Source: Microbispora triticiradicis (lineage in GTDB: Bacteria; Actinomycetota; Actinomycetes; Streptosporangiales; Streptosporangiaceae). Taken from it: DNA of 64,000 nt. A program made the position numbers and the translations under genes. Under the pieces are notes generated by a model, which ran no database searches, was not told where the DNA came from, and saw nothing but the letters and a program-made list of their open reading frames with translations. Shown piece by piece: positions 34,658 through 43,469 of this stretch; position 1 is the first letter of the stretch, and the number at the start of each line of letters is the position of its first letter. The DNA is taken from positions 1 through 64,000 of the forward strand of contig QFZU02000063.1 in NCBI GenBank assembly GCA_003260025.2. The letters are read 5' to 3'.

Positions 34658-36325
34658 GTGGAAACCGAGGCCAACAAGCCCGTAAAGGTCGTGTCCGCCG
34701 CGTCCGCGAAGGCCGGTCTCGGCGGCTTCCTCCGGGGGTTCGCGCGGAACCCGATCCTCGTCTCCCGCATCGTCGCCAGCAAGGCCAAGTCTGACCCGAT
34801 GCGGATCGCCCAGGCGGCCGCCGACGCGATGCCGGCCGGGGTGCGCCCGTTCGTCGGCCGCGTCGCCTGGCCCGCCGCCCGCTTCGTCAAGGTCCGTACG
34901 CGCAAGATCCTGCAGCGGGCGGCGAAGGGCCCGCTGAAGGAGGCGAAGGCGCACTTCGACGCCGGGCGGATGTCCGAGTCGGTCCGGGTGCTCCAGGCGC
35001 AGGCCCGGTGGCCGTTCGTCCGCCGCAGGATCGCCTACTACGAGGGCGAGCTCGCGGCGCTGGGCCCGGACCCGATCCCGCCGAAGCCCAAGGTCATCAT
35101 GGGCGAGCGGGTGCCCGGCCGGGTGCTGCACATGGTCACCAACGCCCTGCCGTACACGCAGGCGGGATACACGGTCCGCACCCACCGCATCGTCACCGCG
35201 CAGCGGGCGGCCGGGCTCGACCCGCACGTCGTGACGAGCTGGGGCTGGCCGATGCTCCAGGGGCACACCGACGCCGAGCCGTACGAGGAGATCGACGGGG
35301 TCCCCTACTACCGGCTGCTGCCCAAGGACGACGTGCCGTTCGAGACGCAGGGCCGGATGATCCGCGGCGCCGCGGACGTGTCGGAGCTGGTCCGCACCCT
35401 CCGCCCGCAGGTCCTGCACGCGGCCACCGACCACCGCAACGGCTCCGTCGCGCTCGCCGTCCGCGAGCGGACGAACACCCCCTTCGTGTACGAGGTGCGC
35501 GGCTTCCTGGAGGAGACCTGGGTCTCCCGGGACCCGGCCCGGGTCGGCAGCGAGCGGCACGTCCTCCAGCGGGAGCGGGAGGCGCGCATCATGCGCGAGG
35601 CCGACGCGGTCGTCACGCTCGCCGAGACCATGGCCACCGAGATCATGGAGCGCGGCGTCCCCCGGGAGCGCATCTTCCTCGCGCCCAACGCGGTGGACGA
35701 CTCACTGCTGACCGCCGACTACGACGGCGAGGCGTTCCGCGAGAGCTACGGCGTTGGCCGCGGCGAGATCGTCGTGGGCTCGGTGTCGAGCATCGTGGGC
35801 TACGAGGGCTTCGCCACCCTGCTGGACGCCGCCGCGCTGCTGCGTGACGCCGGGACGCCGGTGCGGGTGCTGCTCGTCGGCGACGGCGCGGAGCGGCCCG
35901 CGCTGCTCGAACAGGTCGAGCGGCTCGGCCTCAGGGACGCGATCCTGCCCGGCCGGGTCGGCCCGGACGAGGCGCTGCAGGCCCAGGCCGCCATCGACAT
36001 CTTCGTCTGCCCACGGGAGGACCTGCGCGTCTGCCGCCTGGTCACGCCGCTGAAGCCGGTCGAGGCGATGGCGCTGGGCAAGCCGGTCGTGCTCAGCGAC
36101 CTGCCCGCGCTGTCGGAGCTCGTCGGCGGCGAGGGCGCCGGTCTGCTGGTGCCGCCAGGAGACCCGGCCGCGCTCGCCAAGGGGCTGGCCGCGCTGCGCG
36201 ACGATCCGGAGCGCCGCCGGGTCATGGGCGAGGCCGGGAAGGCCGAGGTCGCCGCGCACCGGACCTGGAGCAGCCTGGCCCGGACCTACCGGGGGATCTA
36301 CCAGTCGCTGACCGAAACCCGGTAA
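34658..36325 (+). CDS. GT4-type glycosyltransferase
   Basis: This 555-aa protein has a basic helical N-terminal part (residues 1-145), then a GT-B fold. The acceptor half holds GYTVRTHRIVTAQRAAGLDP; the donor half holds GSVSSIVGYEGFATLLDAA, VLLVGDGAERPAL and the end VEAMALGKPVVLSDLPALSE, typical of GT4 enzymes that use UDP- or GDP-sugars. It likely acts in the cytoplasm on a lipid-linked glycan. GTG 34658 has a TACGGT box 6 nt upstream and no Shine-Dalgarno, so the transcript may be leaderless. Confidence 0.9.
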   Translation: METEANKPVKVVSAASAKAGLGGFLRGFARNPILVSRIVASKAKSDPMRIAQAAADAMPAGVRPFVGRVAWPAARFVKVRTRKILQRAAKGPLKEAKAHFDAGRMSESVRVLQAQARWPFVRRRIAYYEGELAALGPDPIPPKPKVIMGERVPGRVLHMVTNALPYTQAGYTVRTHRIVTAQRAAGLDPHVVTSWGWPMLQGHTDAEPYEEIDGVPYYRLLPKDDVPFETQGRMIRGAADVSELVRTLRPQVLHAATDHRNGSVALAVRERTNTPFVYEVRGFLEETWVSRDPARVGSERHVLQREREARIMREADAVVTLAETMATEIMERGVPRERIFLAPNAVDDSLLTADYDGEAFRESYGVGRGEIVVGSVSSIVGYEGFATLLDAAALLRDAGTPVRVLLVGDGAERPALLEQVERLGLRDAILPGRVGPDEALQAQAAIDIFVCPREDLRVCRLVTPLKPVEAMALGKPVVLSDLPALSELVGGEGAGLLVPPGDPAALAKGLAALRDDPERRRVMGEAGKAEVAAHRTWSSLARTYRGIYQSLTETR

Positions 36326-36391
36326 AACGCACGAAGTCCGATGTGTTGCATCAGGCGTGCCTGGTGCCGAGTTGAGATAACCTTTGCCACC

Positions 36392-36427
36392 ATGAAGTGT
36401 TGTTTCCGCCCTCAGGCCGTATCGTGA
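36392..36427 (+). CDS. Possible 11-aa leader peptide (Cys-Cys) before wecC
   Basis: ATG 36392 opens an 11-codon frame reading MKCCFRPQAVS. Its TGA overlaps the GTG start of wecC as GTGA. A TAACCT box (36378-36383) lies 8 nt before the ATG, so the peptide could be translated from a leaderless transcript and pass ribosomes on to wecC. Two adjacent Cys codons at positions 3-4 recall the short cysteine-rich leaderless uORFs that act as attenuators in mycobacteria. A frame this short can arise by chance. Confidence 0.35.
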   Translation: MKCCFRPQAVS

Positions 36428-37686
36428 CTGCCTTCGATCTCACGATCATCGGGCTTGGATACGTGGGCATGCCGCTGGCCAAGGAGGCCACGGCGGCCGG
36501 TCTGCGGGTGGCTGGTCTGGACGTCGACCCCCGCAAGGTGGACGCGCTCAACGCCGGCCGCTCCTACATCGACGACCTGACGGACGCCGACCTCGACGCG
36601 ATGCTCGCGGCGGGTTTCACCGCCACGCTGGACGCGTCGGTGCTGTCGCGGTCGAGCACGATCGTCATCTGCGTCCCGACGCCGCTGGACGAGGACCACC
36701 GTCCCGACCTGTCGGCCGTCGAGGGCGCCACCCGGGCCGTGGCCGAGCGCCTTCAGGCGGGCACGCTCGTCGTGCTGGAGTCCACCACGTGGCCCGGCAC
36801 CACCGACGAGCTCGTACGGCCGATCCTGGAGGAGTCGGGGCTCACCGCGGGCGACGACTTCCACCTGGCGTTCTCGCCGGAGCGGATCGACCCGGGCAAC
36901 CCGAAGTTCGGCCTGCGCAACACCCCCAAGGTCGTCGGCGGCTACACCGCGGCCTGCAAGGAGCGGGCGGTCGCCTTCTACGCCCGGTTCGTCGAGCGGG
37001 TCGTGCCGGTCAGCGGCACCCGCGAGGCGGAGATGGCCAAGCTTCTGGAGAACACCTACCGGCACGTCAACATCGCCCTCGTCAACGAGATGGCGATCTT
37101 CTGTGACGAGCTCGGGGTGAACCTCTGGGAGTCCATCGAGGCGGCCTCCACCAAGCCCTTCGGCTACCAGAAGTTCCTGCCCGGCCCCGGCGTCGGCGGG
37201 CACTGCATCCCCGTCGACCCCTCGTACCTGTCGTACACGGTGCGGAAGCTCGGCTATCCCTTCCGCTTCGTCGAGCTCGCTCAGGAGATCAACGAGCGGA
37301 TGCCGTCGTACGTGGTGGCCCGGGTGCAGCGGCTGCTCAACCGGGCCCGCAAGCCGGTGAACGGCTCGCGCGTGCTGCTCCTCGGCGTGACGTACAAACC
37401 GGATATCGCCGACGAGCGGGAGACGCCCGCGATCCCGGTGGCCGAGGCGCTGCTGGAGCTGGGCGCGGAGCTGTCGTTCTGCGACCCGTACGTGAAGGAA
37501 TGGTCGGTCGAGGGCAGGGCGATCCCCCGCGAGGAGGACCTGTCGTCGGCCGTGGCCGCCGCGGACGTGGTGGTCCTGTTGCAGCAGCACGCGGCGTTCG
37601 ACCTGGACGTGGTGGAGGACCAGGCCCTTCTCGTCCTGGACACTCGTGGCGTGCTCGCCACGAGCGAACGCGTCGAGCGGCTGTAG
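36424..37686 (+). CDS. wecC: UDP-N-acetyl-D-mannosamine dehydrogenase-like enzyme
   Basis: This 420-aa nucleotide-sugar dehydrogenase oxidises the C6 of a UDP-sugar to the acid in two NAD+-dependent steps. The Rossmann loop is IIGLGYVGMPLA, the central helix region has AEMAKLLENTYRHVNIALVN, and the catalytic Cys261 lies in GPGVGGHCIPVDPS. With wecB in the same cluster, UDP-ManNAc is the most likely substrate; UDP-glucose-type substrates cannot be excluded. GTG 36424 gives the usual N-terminus. GTG 36397 is an alternative. The start overlaps a short Cys-Cys frame. The next glycosyltransferase follows 14 bp later. Confidence 0.92.
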   Translation: MTAFDLTIIGLGYVGMPLAKEATAAGLRVAGLDVDPRKVDALNAGRSYIDDLTDADLDAMLAAGFTATLDASVLSRSSTIVICVPTPLDEDHRPDLSAVEGATRAVAERLQAGTLVVLESTTWPGTTDELVRPILEESGLTAGDDFHLAFSPERIDPGNPKFGLRNTPKVVGGYTAACKERAVAFYARFVERVVPVSGTREAEMAKLLENTYRHVNIALVNEMAIFCDELGVNLWESIEAASTKPFGYQKFLPGPGVGGHCIPVDPSYLSYTVRKLGYPFRFVELAQEINERMPSYVVARVQRLLNRARKPVNGSRVLLLGVTYKPDIADERETPAIPVAEALLELGAELSFCDPYVKEWSVEGRAIPREEDLSSAVAAADVVVLLQQHAAFDLDVVEDQALLVLDTRGVLATSERVERL

Positions 37687-37700
37687 GAAGGGTCCGCGCC

Positions 37701-38789
37701 GTGCACGTGCTCGTCATGACGGTGGTGCATCACCCCGAGGACGCCCGGATCCTGCACCGGCAGATCCGGGCACTCGTCGATGCCGGTCATGAGGTCACGT
37801 ACGCCGCGCCGTACACCGCGCGGGGAGTCGTGCCGCGCTCGTGGGTGACCGGAGTCGACCTGCCGAGGGCCGCCGAGCGGCGCCGCCTGTCGGCGGTGCG
37901 GGCGGCCCGCAAGCTCTTCAAGAGCATGCGCGGGAAGGTCGACCTGGCGCTCATCCACGACCCCGAGCTGCTGTTCGCCGTCGCCGGGGTGCGCAAGAGC
38001 CCGCCGGTGGTCTGGGACGTCCACGAGGACACCCCCGCGACGCTGTCGCTCAAGCCGTGGCTGCCGGCGTTCCTGCGCCCGCCGACGCGGTTCCTCGCCC
38101 GGCTCCTGGAGGGCACCGCCGAGCGCCGGATGCACCTGCTCCTGGCCGAGGCGGCGTACGCGGGCCGGTTCAGGCAGCGGCACCTGGTGGTGCCGAACGA
38201 GACCTGGGTGCCCGACAGCGTCAGCCCGCCCGGCGACGACCGGGTGGTCTACCTGGGCTGGCTCTCGGAGGCCCGCGGCGTGCAGGAGGCCGTCGAGGTG
38301 GCCCGCCTGCTCCAGCCGCACCGGGTGGCCGTGGAGCTGATCGGCTACGCCGACCCGCAGAGCAGGCCGCTGCTCAACGAGGCGGTCGCGCAGGGCGTGC
38401 TGGAGTGGCGCGACTTCATGCCGAACGACGAGGCGCTCAAGCGGCTCGACGGCGCGCTCGCCGGGCTGTCGCTGCTGCACGACGAGCCCAACTACCGCCA
38501 CTCCATGCCCACGAAGATCGTGGAGTACATGGCCCACGGCATCCCGGTCATCACCACCCCCTCGCCCCGGGCCGTCGAGCTCGTGGAGCGTTACCAGTGC
38601 GGCATGGTGGTCCCGTGGCGGGACCCGCAGGCGGTGGCGCGCGCGGTGCTCCAGCTCAGGGACAACCCGTTCGAACGGCGCGGCACCGGCGGGCGCGGCT
38701 ACGCCGCCGCGCGGGCGCATCACCACTGGCCCAACTCGGCGCGTCGTTTCGTCGACCAGCTGGAAGCGTGGGCCGGCGTCAAGAGCTGA
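37701..38789 (+). CDS. GT4-like glycosyltransferase
   Basis: The 362-aa GT-B protein starts VLVMTVVHHPEDARILHRQI, a common opening for actinobacterial GT4 enzymes, with an acceptor domain to about residue 170 and a donor domain (VVYLGWLSEARGVQEAVEVA, later MPTKIVEYMAHGIPVITTPS). AGGAAGGG lies about 10 nt upstream of GTG 37701. It is 14 bp after wecC and surely in the same operon, so it may use UDP-ManNAcA or extend the same polymer (inference). Confidence 0.9.
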   Translation: MHVLVMTVVHHPEDARILHRQIRALVDAGHEVTYAAPYTARGVVPRSWVTGVDLPRAAERRRLSAVRAARKLFKSMRGKVDLALIHDPELLFAVAGVRKSPPVVWDVHEDTPATLSLKPWLPAFLRPPTRFLARLLEGTAERRMHLLLAEAAYAGRFRQRHLVVPNETWVPDSVSPPGDDRVVYLGWLSEARGVQEAVEVARLLQPHRVAVELIGYADPQSRPLLNEAVAQGVLEWRDFMPNDEALKRLDGALAGLSLLHDEPNYRHSMPTKIVEYMAHGIPVITTPSPRAVELVERYQCGMVVPWRDPQAVARAVLQLRDNPFERRGTGGRGYAAARAHHHWPNSARRFVDQLEAWAGVKS

Positions 38790-38851
38790 AGCCCCGGTGA
38801 ACACTTCGGCGTGACAAGTTCGACGAACGACGGGCGGGTAGTGTCCTGAAA

Positions 38852-40687
38852 GTGCGCTGGCTCACCTTCATCCTGGGTGTGGCGATCCTCGCGGGTGTCG
38901 CGTCCGTCGTGATCGTCCTGCGGGACGGGAGCTCCGATCCCGGCGCCGCCGGGGCCGGGCGGACCCTCTCCGCGGCGACCGAGAGCCCCAGCCCGTCCCC
39001 CGCGCACAGCGAGTTCACCGACCCCTGTGGCACGTTCGACACCGCCGCGGCCACGCCGTACGCCGTGCGGGGGTACTGGCTCATCCCGACCTCGGACCCG
39101 TGCACCTGGCGGCGTCAGCTCCAGGCCATCCACCGCCTCGGCGGGGACACCGTCGTGCGTCTCGGCTTCGGCCTGTCGCCGCGCCAGACGGACGACGACG
39201 GGCAGGTGCTCCAGCCGGTGGACGACAAGGATCGGGAGAAGACTCCGCCGCCCGACAAGCGGTACGCCGTCTGCGTGGAGAGCGGGCTCAGCTGCATGAA
39301 GGCGGCGGAGCAGGAGCTCCGGGCCGCCAACCCCGGCAACCGCATCAGCTGGACGTACGTCTACCGCACCGACGAGCAGTTCGGGCCCGGCATCTTCCGC
39401 TGCCCACAGGTGGAACGGAAGATCGTCGTGAACGGCGACGTCTTCTACCGGCTCATCGCCCCCGAGGACGGCTCGGACGACCCCACCTGCGACTTCACCA
39501 CCAAGGGGCGGGCCTACCACCTGATCCTCGTCTCGGCGGGCGAGCAGGACAGCCTCAGCGAACTGCTCGACCTCGGCGACCGGTTCGGCATCAGGGTCTT
39601 CCCCGCGCTGCCCCTCGCGCCGCGCGACCCGGCCGAGTCCACCCGCGCCGACCCCCGGCACATCGGCACGCTCACCACGCTGACCCGGCGGATCCTGCAG
39701 GACTACGGCAACCGCTTCGGCGACCGTCAGTCGCTGGGCGGCGTCTACCAGCCGTTCGAGCTGCAGCTCAGGGACTGGCCCGACCCGGGCAAGGTCCAGA
39801 CGCTCCAGGTGTACGCCGAGCAGCACCGGATCGTCGAGCAGGAGCTGCCCGGCAAGCCCATCCTGGTCAGCCCGTACATCGACAGCCGCAGGCGGCTGAA
39901 GTACACCTCCACGCCGGCGCAGGTCGCCGCGGGCTTCAAGGCCCTCGCCCGGACCGGGGTGGAGATCATCGCCCCGCAGGACGGCCGGGGCACGGGCAAG
40001 GTCGGCCTGTTCTGGCCCAACTGGAAGAACAAGCCGGTGGACGACCGCCTCAAGCCGGTCGTCGGCGAGAGCACCTACGCCACGGCCTACTACGGCGGCA
40101 CCCGCGACTACTACCGCGAGATGTCCAAGGCGCGGGCGGAGCTGGCCGAGGAGGGCGTGGAGGTGGAGCTGTGGGCCAACGTCGAGGCCTTCGAGCCGTC
40201 CTCCACCGAGAACTGCGGCCGCCAGGGCACCCGGGGCAGGACCGACAAGCCCCGGCTCGACACCCAGGTCACGCTGGCCGGGCCGTATGTCTCGAAGATC
40301 ATTTCGTACATGTGGAGCGACTTCTTCACCTGCGGCTCGCCGTCGCTGTCCGAGGAGATCGCGGAGGACTGGGACCGGCCGATCCCGGTGGAGGCGCAGC
40401 GGCGCGAACGGCAGATCCAGGACGGCCTGGAGATCCGCGGCTACCACCTCGGCGACGCGAAGGTCACGCTGAGCTGGCCGGGCCTGGACACCCCCAGGGT
40501 CGTCGACTCGGCGACGGTCGGCTGGCACGACGGCACGCCGATCCCGGGGCTTCCCGCGGGCACCGAGCAGATCTGGATCCCGGTGGACTGGGCGACGGTG
40601 CCCGGCGGCGTGTGGGTGCGGGTTGAGGTCACCTCCGCCGACGGCCGTAAGTCGGCGGAGCCCGTCTACTACCACAACACCGGCTGA
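38852..40687 (+). CDS. Membrane-anchored DUF4434-like protein
   Basis: The 611-aa product has one N-terminal membrane helix (LTFILGVAILAGVASVVIVL), a Ser/Pro-rich linker (about residues 30-55) and a large outer domain. Segments such as YWLIPTSDPCTWRRQLQAIH, a bound-acid pattern near GVYQPFELQLRDW, and VELWANVEAFEPSS resemble DUF4434, a TIM-barrel family related to glycoside hydrolases. It may process or bind the polymer made by the neighbouring glycosyltransferases. The substrate is unknown. A TAGTGT box 7 nt before GTG 38852 suggests a leaderless transcript separate from the wecC operon. Confidence 0.7.
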   Translation: MRWLTFILGVAILAGVASVVIVLRDGSSDPGAAGAGRTLSAATESPSPSPAHSEFTDPCGTFDTAAATPYAVRGYWLIPTSDPCTWRRQLQAIHRLGGDTVVRLGFGLSPRQTDDDGQVLQPVDDKDREKTPPPDKRYAVCVESGLSCMKAAEQELRAANPGNRISWTYVYRTDEQFGPGIFRCPQVERKIVVNGDVFYRLIAPEDGSDDPTCDFTTKGRAYHLILVSAGEQDSLSELLDLGDRFGIRVFPALPLAPRDPAESTRADPRHIGTLTTLTRRILQDYGNRFGDRQSLGGVYQPFELQLRDWPDPGKVQTLQVYAEQHRIVEQELPGKPILVSPYIDSRRRLKYTSTPAQVAAGFKALARTGVEIIAPQDGRGTGKVGLFWPNWKNKPVDDRLKPVVGESTYATAYYGGTRDYYREMSKARAELAEEGVEVELWANVEAFEPSSTENCGRQGTRGRTDKPRLDTQVTLAGPYVSKIISYMWSDFFTCGSPSLSEEIAEDWDRPIPVEAQRRERQIQDGLEIRGYHLGDAKVTLSWPGLDTPRVVDSATVGWHDGTPIPGLPAGTEQIWIPVDWATVPGGVWVRVEVTSADGRKSAEPVYYHNTG

Positions 40688-40726
40688 GACACCGGGCAAC
40701 CGGCCGCGTACTGATAGCGTTCGCTC

Positions 40727-41401
40727 ATGATCCCGCGCATCCCGGTCAGCGTGGATCTCGTCGTGCTCACCGTCAGGTCCCAGCAGCTGAGCGCCCTCGT
40801 CTGGCGGCGCGACCGGCCGCCGTACGAGGGCAGGTGGGCGCTCTCCGGCGGCTTCATCAAGCTGGAGGAGGACCTGCCGGCCGCCGCGGCCCGGGTGCTC
40901 GCCGAGCGGGCGGGCCTGCCCGGCGCTCCCGTCCATCTGGAGCAGTTGCAGACCTACGGCTACCCGGACCGCGACCCCCGTCAGCGGGTGGTCAGCGTCG
41001 CCTACCTCGGCCTCGCCCCCGACCTGCCCGCGTCCACCGAGGCCCACATGAGCTGGCAGCCGGTGGCGGAGCTGACGGAGATGGCCTTCGACCATCGCAG
41101 GATCATGCTCGACGGCGTGGAGCGGGCGCGGAGCAAGCTGGAGTACACCTCGCTCGGCGCCGCCTTCTGCCCGCCGGAGTTCACCGTCGCGGAGCTGCGC
41201 CGCGTGTACGAGATCGTCTGGGGCCGCCCGCTCGACCCCCGCAACTTCCATCGGAAGGTCACCAAGACCGAGGGCTTCCTGGTGCCCACCGGGCGCACGA
41301 CGACCCGGGACGGCGGCCGGCCCGCCATGCTGCACCGTCGCGGCCCCGCCGTGCTGCTGCATCCCCCGATGCTCCGCGCCGGCGCCGCCGCCCCCCAGTA
41401 G
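40727..41401 (+). CDS. NrtR-like NUDIX-type transcriptional regulator
   Basis: The 224-aa protein has an N-terminal NUDIX fold followed by a winged helix (about residues 135-205, FTVAELRRVYEIVWGRPLDP and NFHRKVTKTEGFLVPTG), the layout of NrtR regulators. The NUDIX box reads GGFIKLEEDLPAAAARVLAE then RAGL: the REXXEE core is lost, as expected for a sensor that binds but does not cleave an ADP-ribose-like ligand. NrtR proteins usually control NAD or sugar metabolism; the target here is not visible. TAGCGT lies 6 nt before ATG 40727, fitting a leaderless mRNA. Confidence 0.88.
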   Translation: MIPRIPVSVDLVVLTVRSQQLSALVWRRDRPPYEGRWALSGGFIKLEEDLPAAAARVLAERAGLPGAPVHLEQLQTYGYPDRDPRQRVVSVAYLGLAPDLPASTEAHMSWQPVAELTEMAFDHRRIMLDGVERARSKLEYTSLGAAFCPPEFTVAELRRVYEIVWGRPLDPRNFHRKVTKTEGFLVPTGRTTTRDGGRPAMLHRRGPAVLLHPPMLRAGAAAPQ

Positions 41402-41478
41402 CCGCACAGTAGCCGCGCGGTGGCCGCCACGGCCTGATCGTCCGCCTCACAGGGATCTTTCAGGATATATTCCGGCCT

Positions 41479-42693
41479 ATGCTCGCTGCGGCCCCACGCG
41501 TCGCCCCCGACGCGCCGGCCATCCTCCGCGGACCGTCGCGGCTGCGCGTCCTCGACCTCCTGCGGTTCTGCGCGGCTCTCGGCGTCGTCCTGTTCCACTT
41601 CGGCGAGACCCGCGCGTGGGGCACCCCGAACGCCTTCCCCGCCCTGAGCGCGGTGACCATGTTCGGCGTGTACGGCGTGCGGTTGTTCTTCCTCATCAGC
41701 GGGTTCGTGATCCTGATGAGCGCGTGGGGCCGTACGTCCGGGCACTTCGCGGCGTCGCGGATCGCCCGGCTCTACCCGGCGTACTGGGCGAGCGTGCTCG
41801 TCCTCGGCGCGCTGGCCGTCGCCGGGCTCATCACGGACCACCGGCCGACGTTCGCCGAGCTGCTGGCCAACCTGACCATGCTGCAGCACGGCCTGCGGGT
41901 GCGGGACCTGGAGATCGTCTACTGGACGCTCTGGCAGGAGCTCGTGTTCTACGTGCTCGTCGCGTGCTTCGCCGCGGTCGGCATCACCTACCGCCGCTGC
42001 CTGGCGTTCCTCGGCGGCTGGGTCTTCCTGCTCGTCATCGCCGAGCGGGTGGACGCCGACCTCCTCCAGGCGGTGCTGCTGCCGTTCAGCGCGCCGTACT
42101 TCATCGCGGGCATGGCGTTGTTCCTGATCCACCGCTTCGGCGGGTCGATGTTCCCCTGGCTGTTCGTCGGGGCGGGGTGGGCGCTCGCGATTGTGTCGGT
42201 GCTGGGGGAGAAGCTCCCGGCGGTCGACCGGTTCGGCCCGGCACTGGGGTCCGCGCTCGTCGTCGGCGTGATCTCACTGATCTTCCTGGTGATGGTCGCG
42301 GTCGCCGTCGGCGCGCTCGACCGGCTCGACTGGCGGTGGCTGACTGCGCTCGGCGCGCTGACCTACCCCCTGTACCTCTTCCACCACCACGTGGGGTTCC
42401 TGCTCATCCAGGCGTTGCACGGGCCGCTCGGCAACCGGCTCGCCCTGCCCGTCGTGACCGCCGCGGTGCTCGCCGTCGCGTACGCCGTGCACCGGCTGGT
42501 GGAGCGGCCCATGCAGCCCCGCCTGCGGGCGGCCCTGGAGCGGTCGCTCACGGCGGACGCCGCGGCCGCGGTTCCCGTCCCGCCGATGCAGACGCCGGTG
42601 CAGGCACCGGTGCAGACGCAGGCACCGGTGCAGACGCAGGCACCGGCGCCGCTCGCGGAGGCGCCGGCCGCCTACTTGCCGCGGGGCGGGTAG
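41479..42693 (+). CDS. Acyltransferase 3-family (OafA-like) membrane protein
   Basis: This 404-aa protein has about ten membrane helices. The family motif RVLDLLRFCAALGVVLFHFG carries the catalytic His, and RLFFLISGFVIL and ASRIARLYPAYWAS follow in the usual order. It likely O-acylates a surface glycan. The C-terminal 35 residues are a Pro/Gln-rich tail with tandem QAPVQT units that probably lie outside the membrane core. TATATT lies 7 nt before ATG 41479, so the transcript may be leaderless. Its end overlaps the convergent deacetylase gene by 22 bp. Confidence 0.93.
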   Translation: MLAAAPRVAPDAPAILRGPSRLRVLDLLRFCAALGVVLFHFGETRAWGTPNAFPALSAVTMFGVYGVRLFFLISGFVILMSAWGRTSGHFAASRIARLYPAYWASVLVLGALAVAGLITDHRPTFAELLANLTMLQHGLRVRDLEIVYWTLWQELVFYVLVACFAAVGITYRRCLAFLGGWVFLLVIAERVDADLLQAVLLPFSAPYFIAGMALFLIHRFGGSMFPWLFVGAGWALAIVSVLGEKLPAVDRFGPALGSALVVGVISLIFLVMVAVAVGALDRLDWRWLTALGALTYPLYLFHHHVGFLLIQALHGPLGNRLALPVVTAAVLAVAYAVHRLVERPMQPRLRAALERSLTADAAAAVPVPPMQTPVQAPVQTQAPVQTQAPAPLAEAPAAYLPRGG

Positions 42694-43421
42694 ATCTCGC
42701 CCCCGCGCAGCGTCCGGCCCTGCAGCAGGGTCGTCAGGGTGACGAACTTGTAGTGCTGCTTCTCCAGCTTGCTCAGCACGCCCGGCATCGCCTTGACCGT
42801 CTCCGGGACGATGTCGTGCAGCAGGATGACGCCGTCGCGCTTGGCGAGCTTCAGTGTCCGGGCGGCGATCACCTTCGTGTTCCTGGCCTGCCAGTCGAGC
42901 GTGGACCCCGTCCAGAGGATCTGGGGCAGGCCGAGTTGCGCCGTGAGCCCGGAGATGCGGGCGTTCGTCGCGCCGTTCGGCGGGCGCATGATCTCCGGCT
43001 TCCTGCCGATCGTCTCGTAGATGACGTCCGAGGTGCTGGTGAGCTCGCTGAGCACCTCCTCGTCGGGCAGCTTGGTCAGGTCGGGGTGGTTCCAGGTGTG
43101 GTTGCCGATCTCGTGCCCCTCCCGCACGATCCGCTGCGTGAGCTCCGGGCGGTTGGCCACCTTCCGGCCGAGCAGGAAGAACGTGGCCTTGGCCTTGTGC
43201 TTCTTCAGCGTGTCGAGCAGCGCCGGCGTGTAGGGCCACGGGCCGTCGTCGAAGGTGAGCGCGATGCACTTGTACCGGGCGCAGTACGGCTTCACCGCCT
43301 TCACCGTCTGCACCGCCGCCACCGTTTTCACCGCCAACGGGGCCGAGGCGGCCGAGGTGGGGACGGCGCAGACGCCCGCCACGCAGACACCGGCCATCGC
43401 GATTCTGACTTTCCGCCACAT
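42672..43421 (-). CDS. Secreted polysaccharide deacetylase (NodB domain)
   Basis: This 249-aa protein has a signal peptide (about residues 1-25, ending SAASA) and a NodB domain of the CE4 family. The motifs are complete: TFDDGPWPYTP (acidic pair), NHTWNHPDL (His-x3-His metal ligands), RPPNGATNA, then LDWQ, and ILLHDIVPE. It should remove acetyl groups from N-acetyl sugars in peptidoglycan or a surface polymer outside the cell. It is 48 bp downstream of the kinase with the GH6-like outer domain, on the same strand, so the two are probably co-transcribed. Confidence 0.93.
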   Translation of the reverse strand: MWRKVRIAMAGVCVAGVCAVPTSAASAPLAVKTVAAVQTVKAVKPYCARYKCIALTFDDGPWPYTPALLDTLKKHKAKATFFLLGRKVANRPELTQRIVREGHEIGNHTWNHPDLTKLPDEEVLSELTSTSDVIYETIGRKPEIMRPPNGATNARISGLTAQLGLPQILWTGSTLDWQARNTKVIAARTLKLAKRDGVILLHDIVPETVKAMPGVLSKLEKQHYKFVTLTTLLQGRTLRGGEIYPPRGK

Positions 43422-43469
43422 GTCGCGGGATCTTAGTGAATATCGGCAGAGAGGGTAATCAGACCTTCA

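Noticed and set aside
38720-41407. An 895-codon minus-strand frame
   Set aside because: It is antisense to the DUF4434-like and NrtR-like genes, both of which show clear family motifs on the plus strand.
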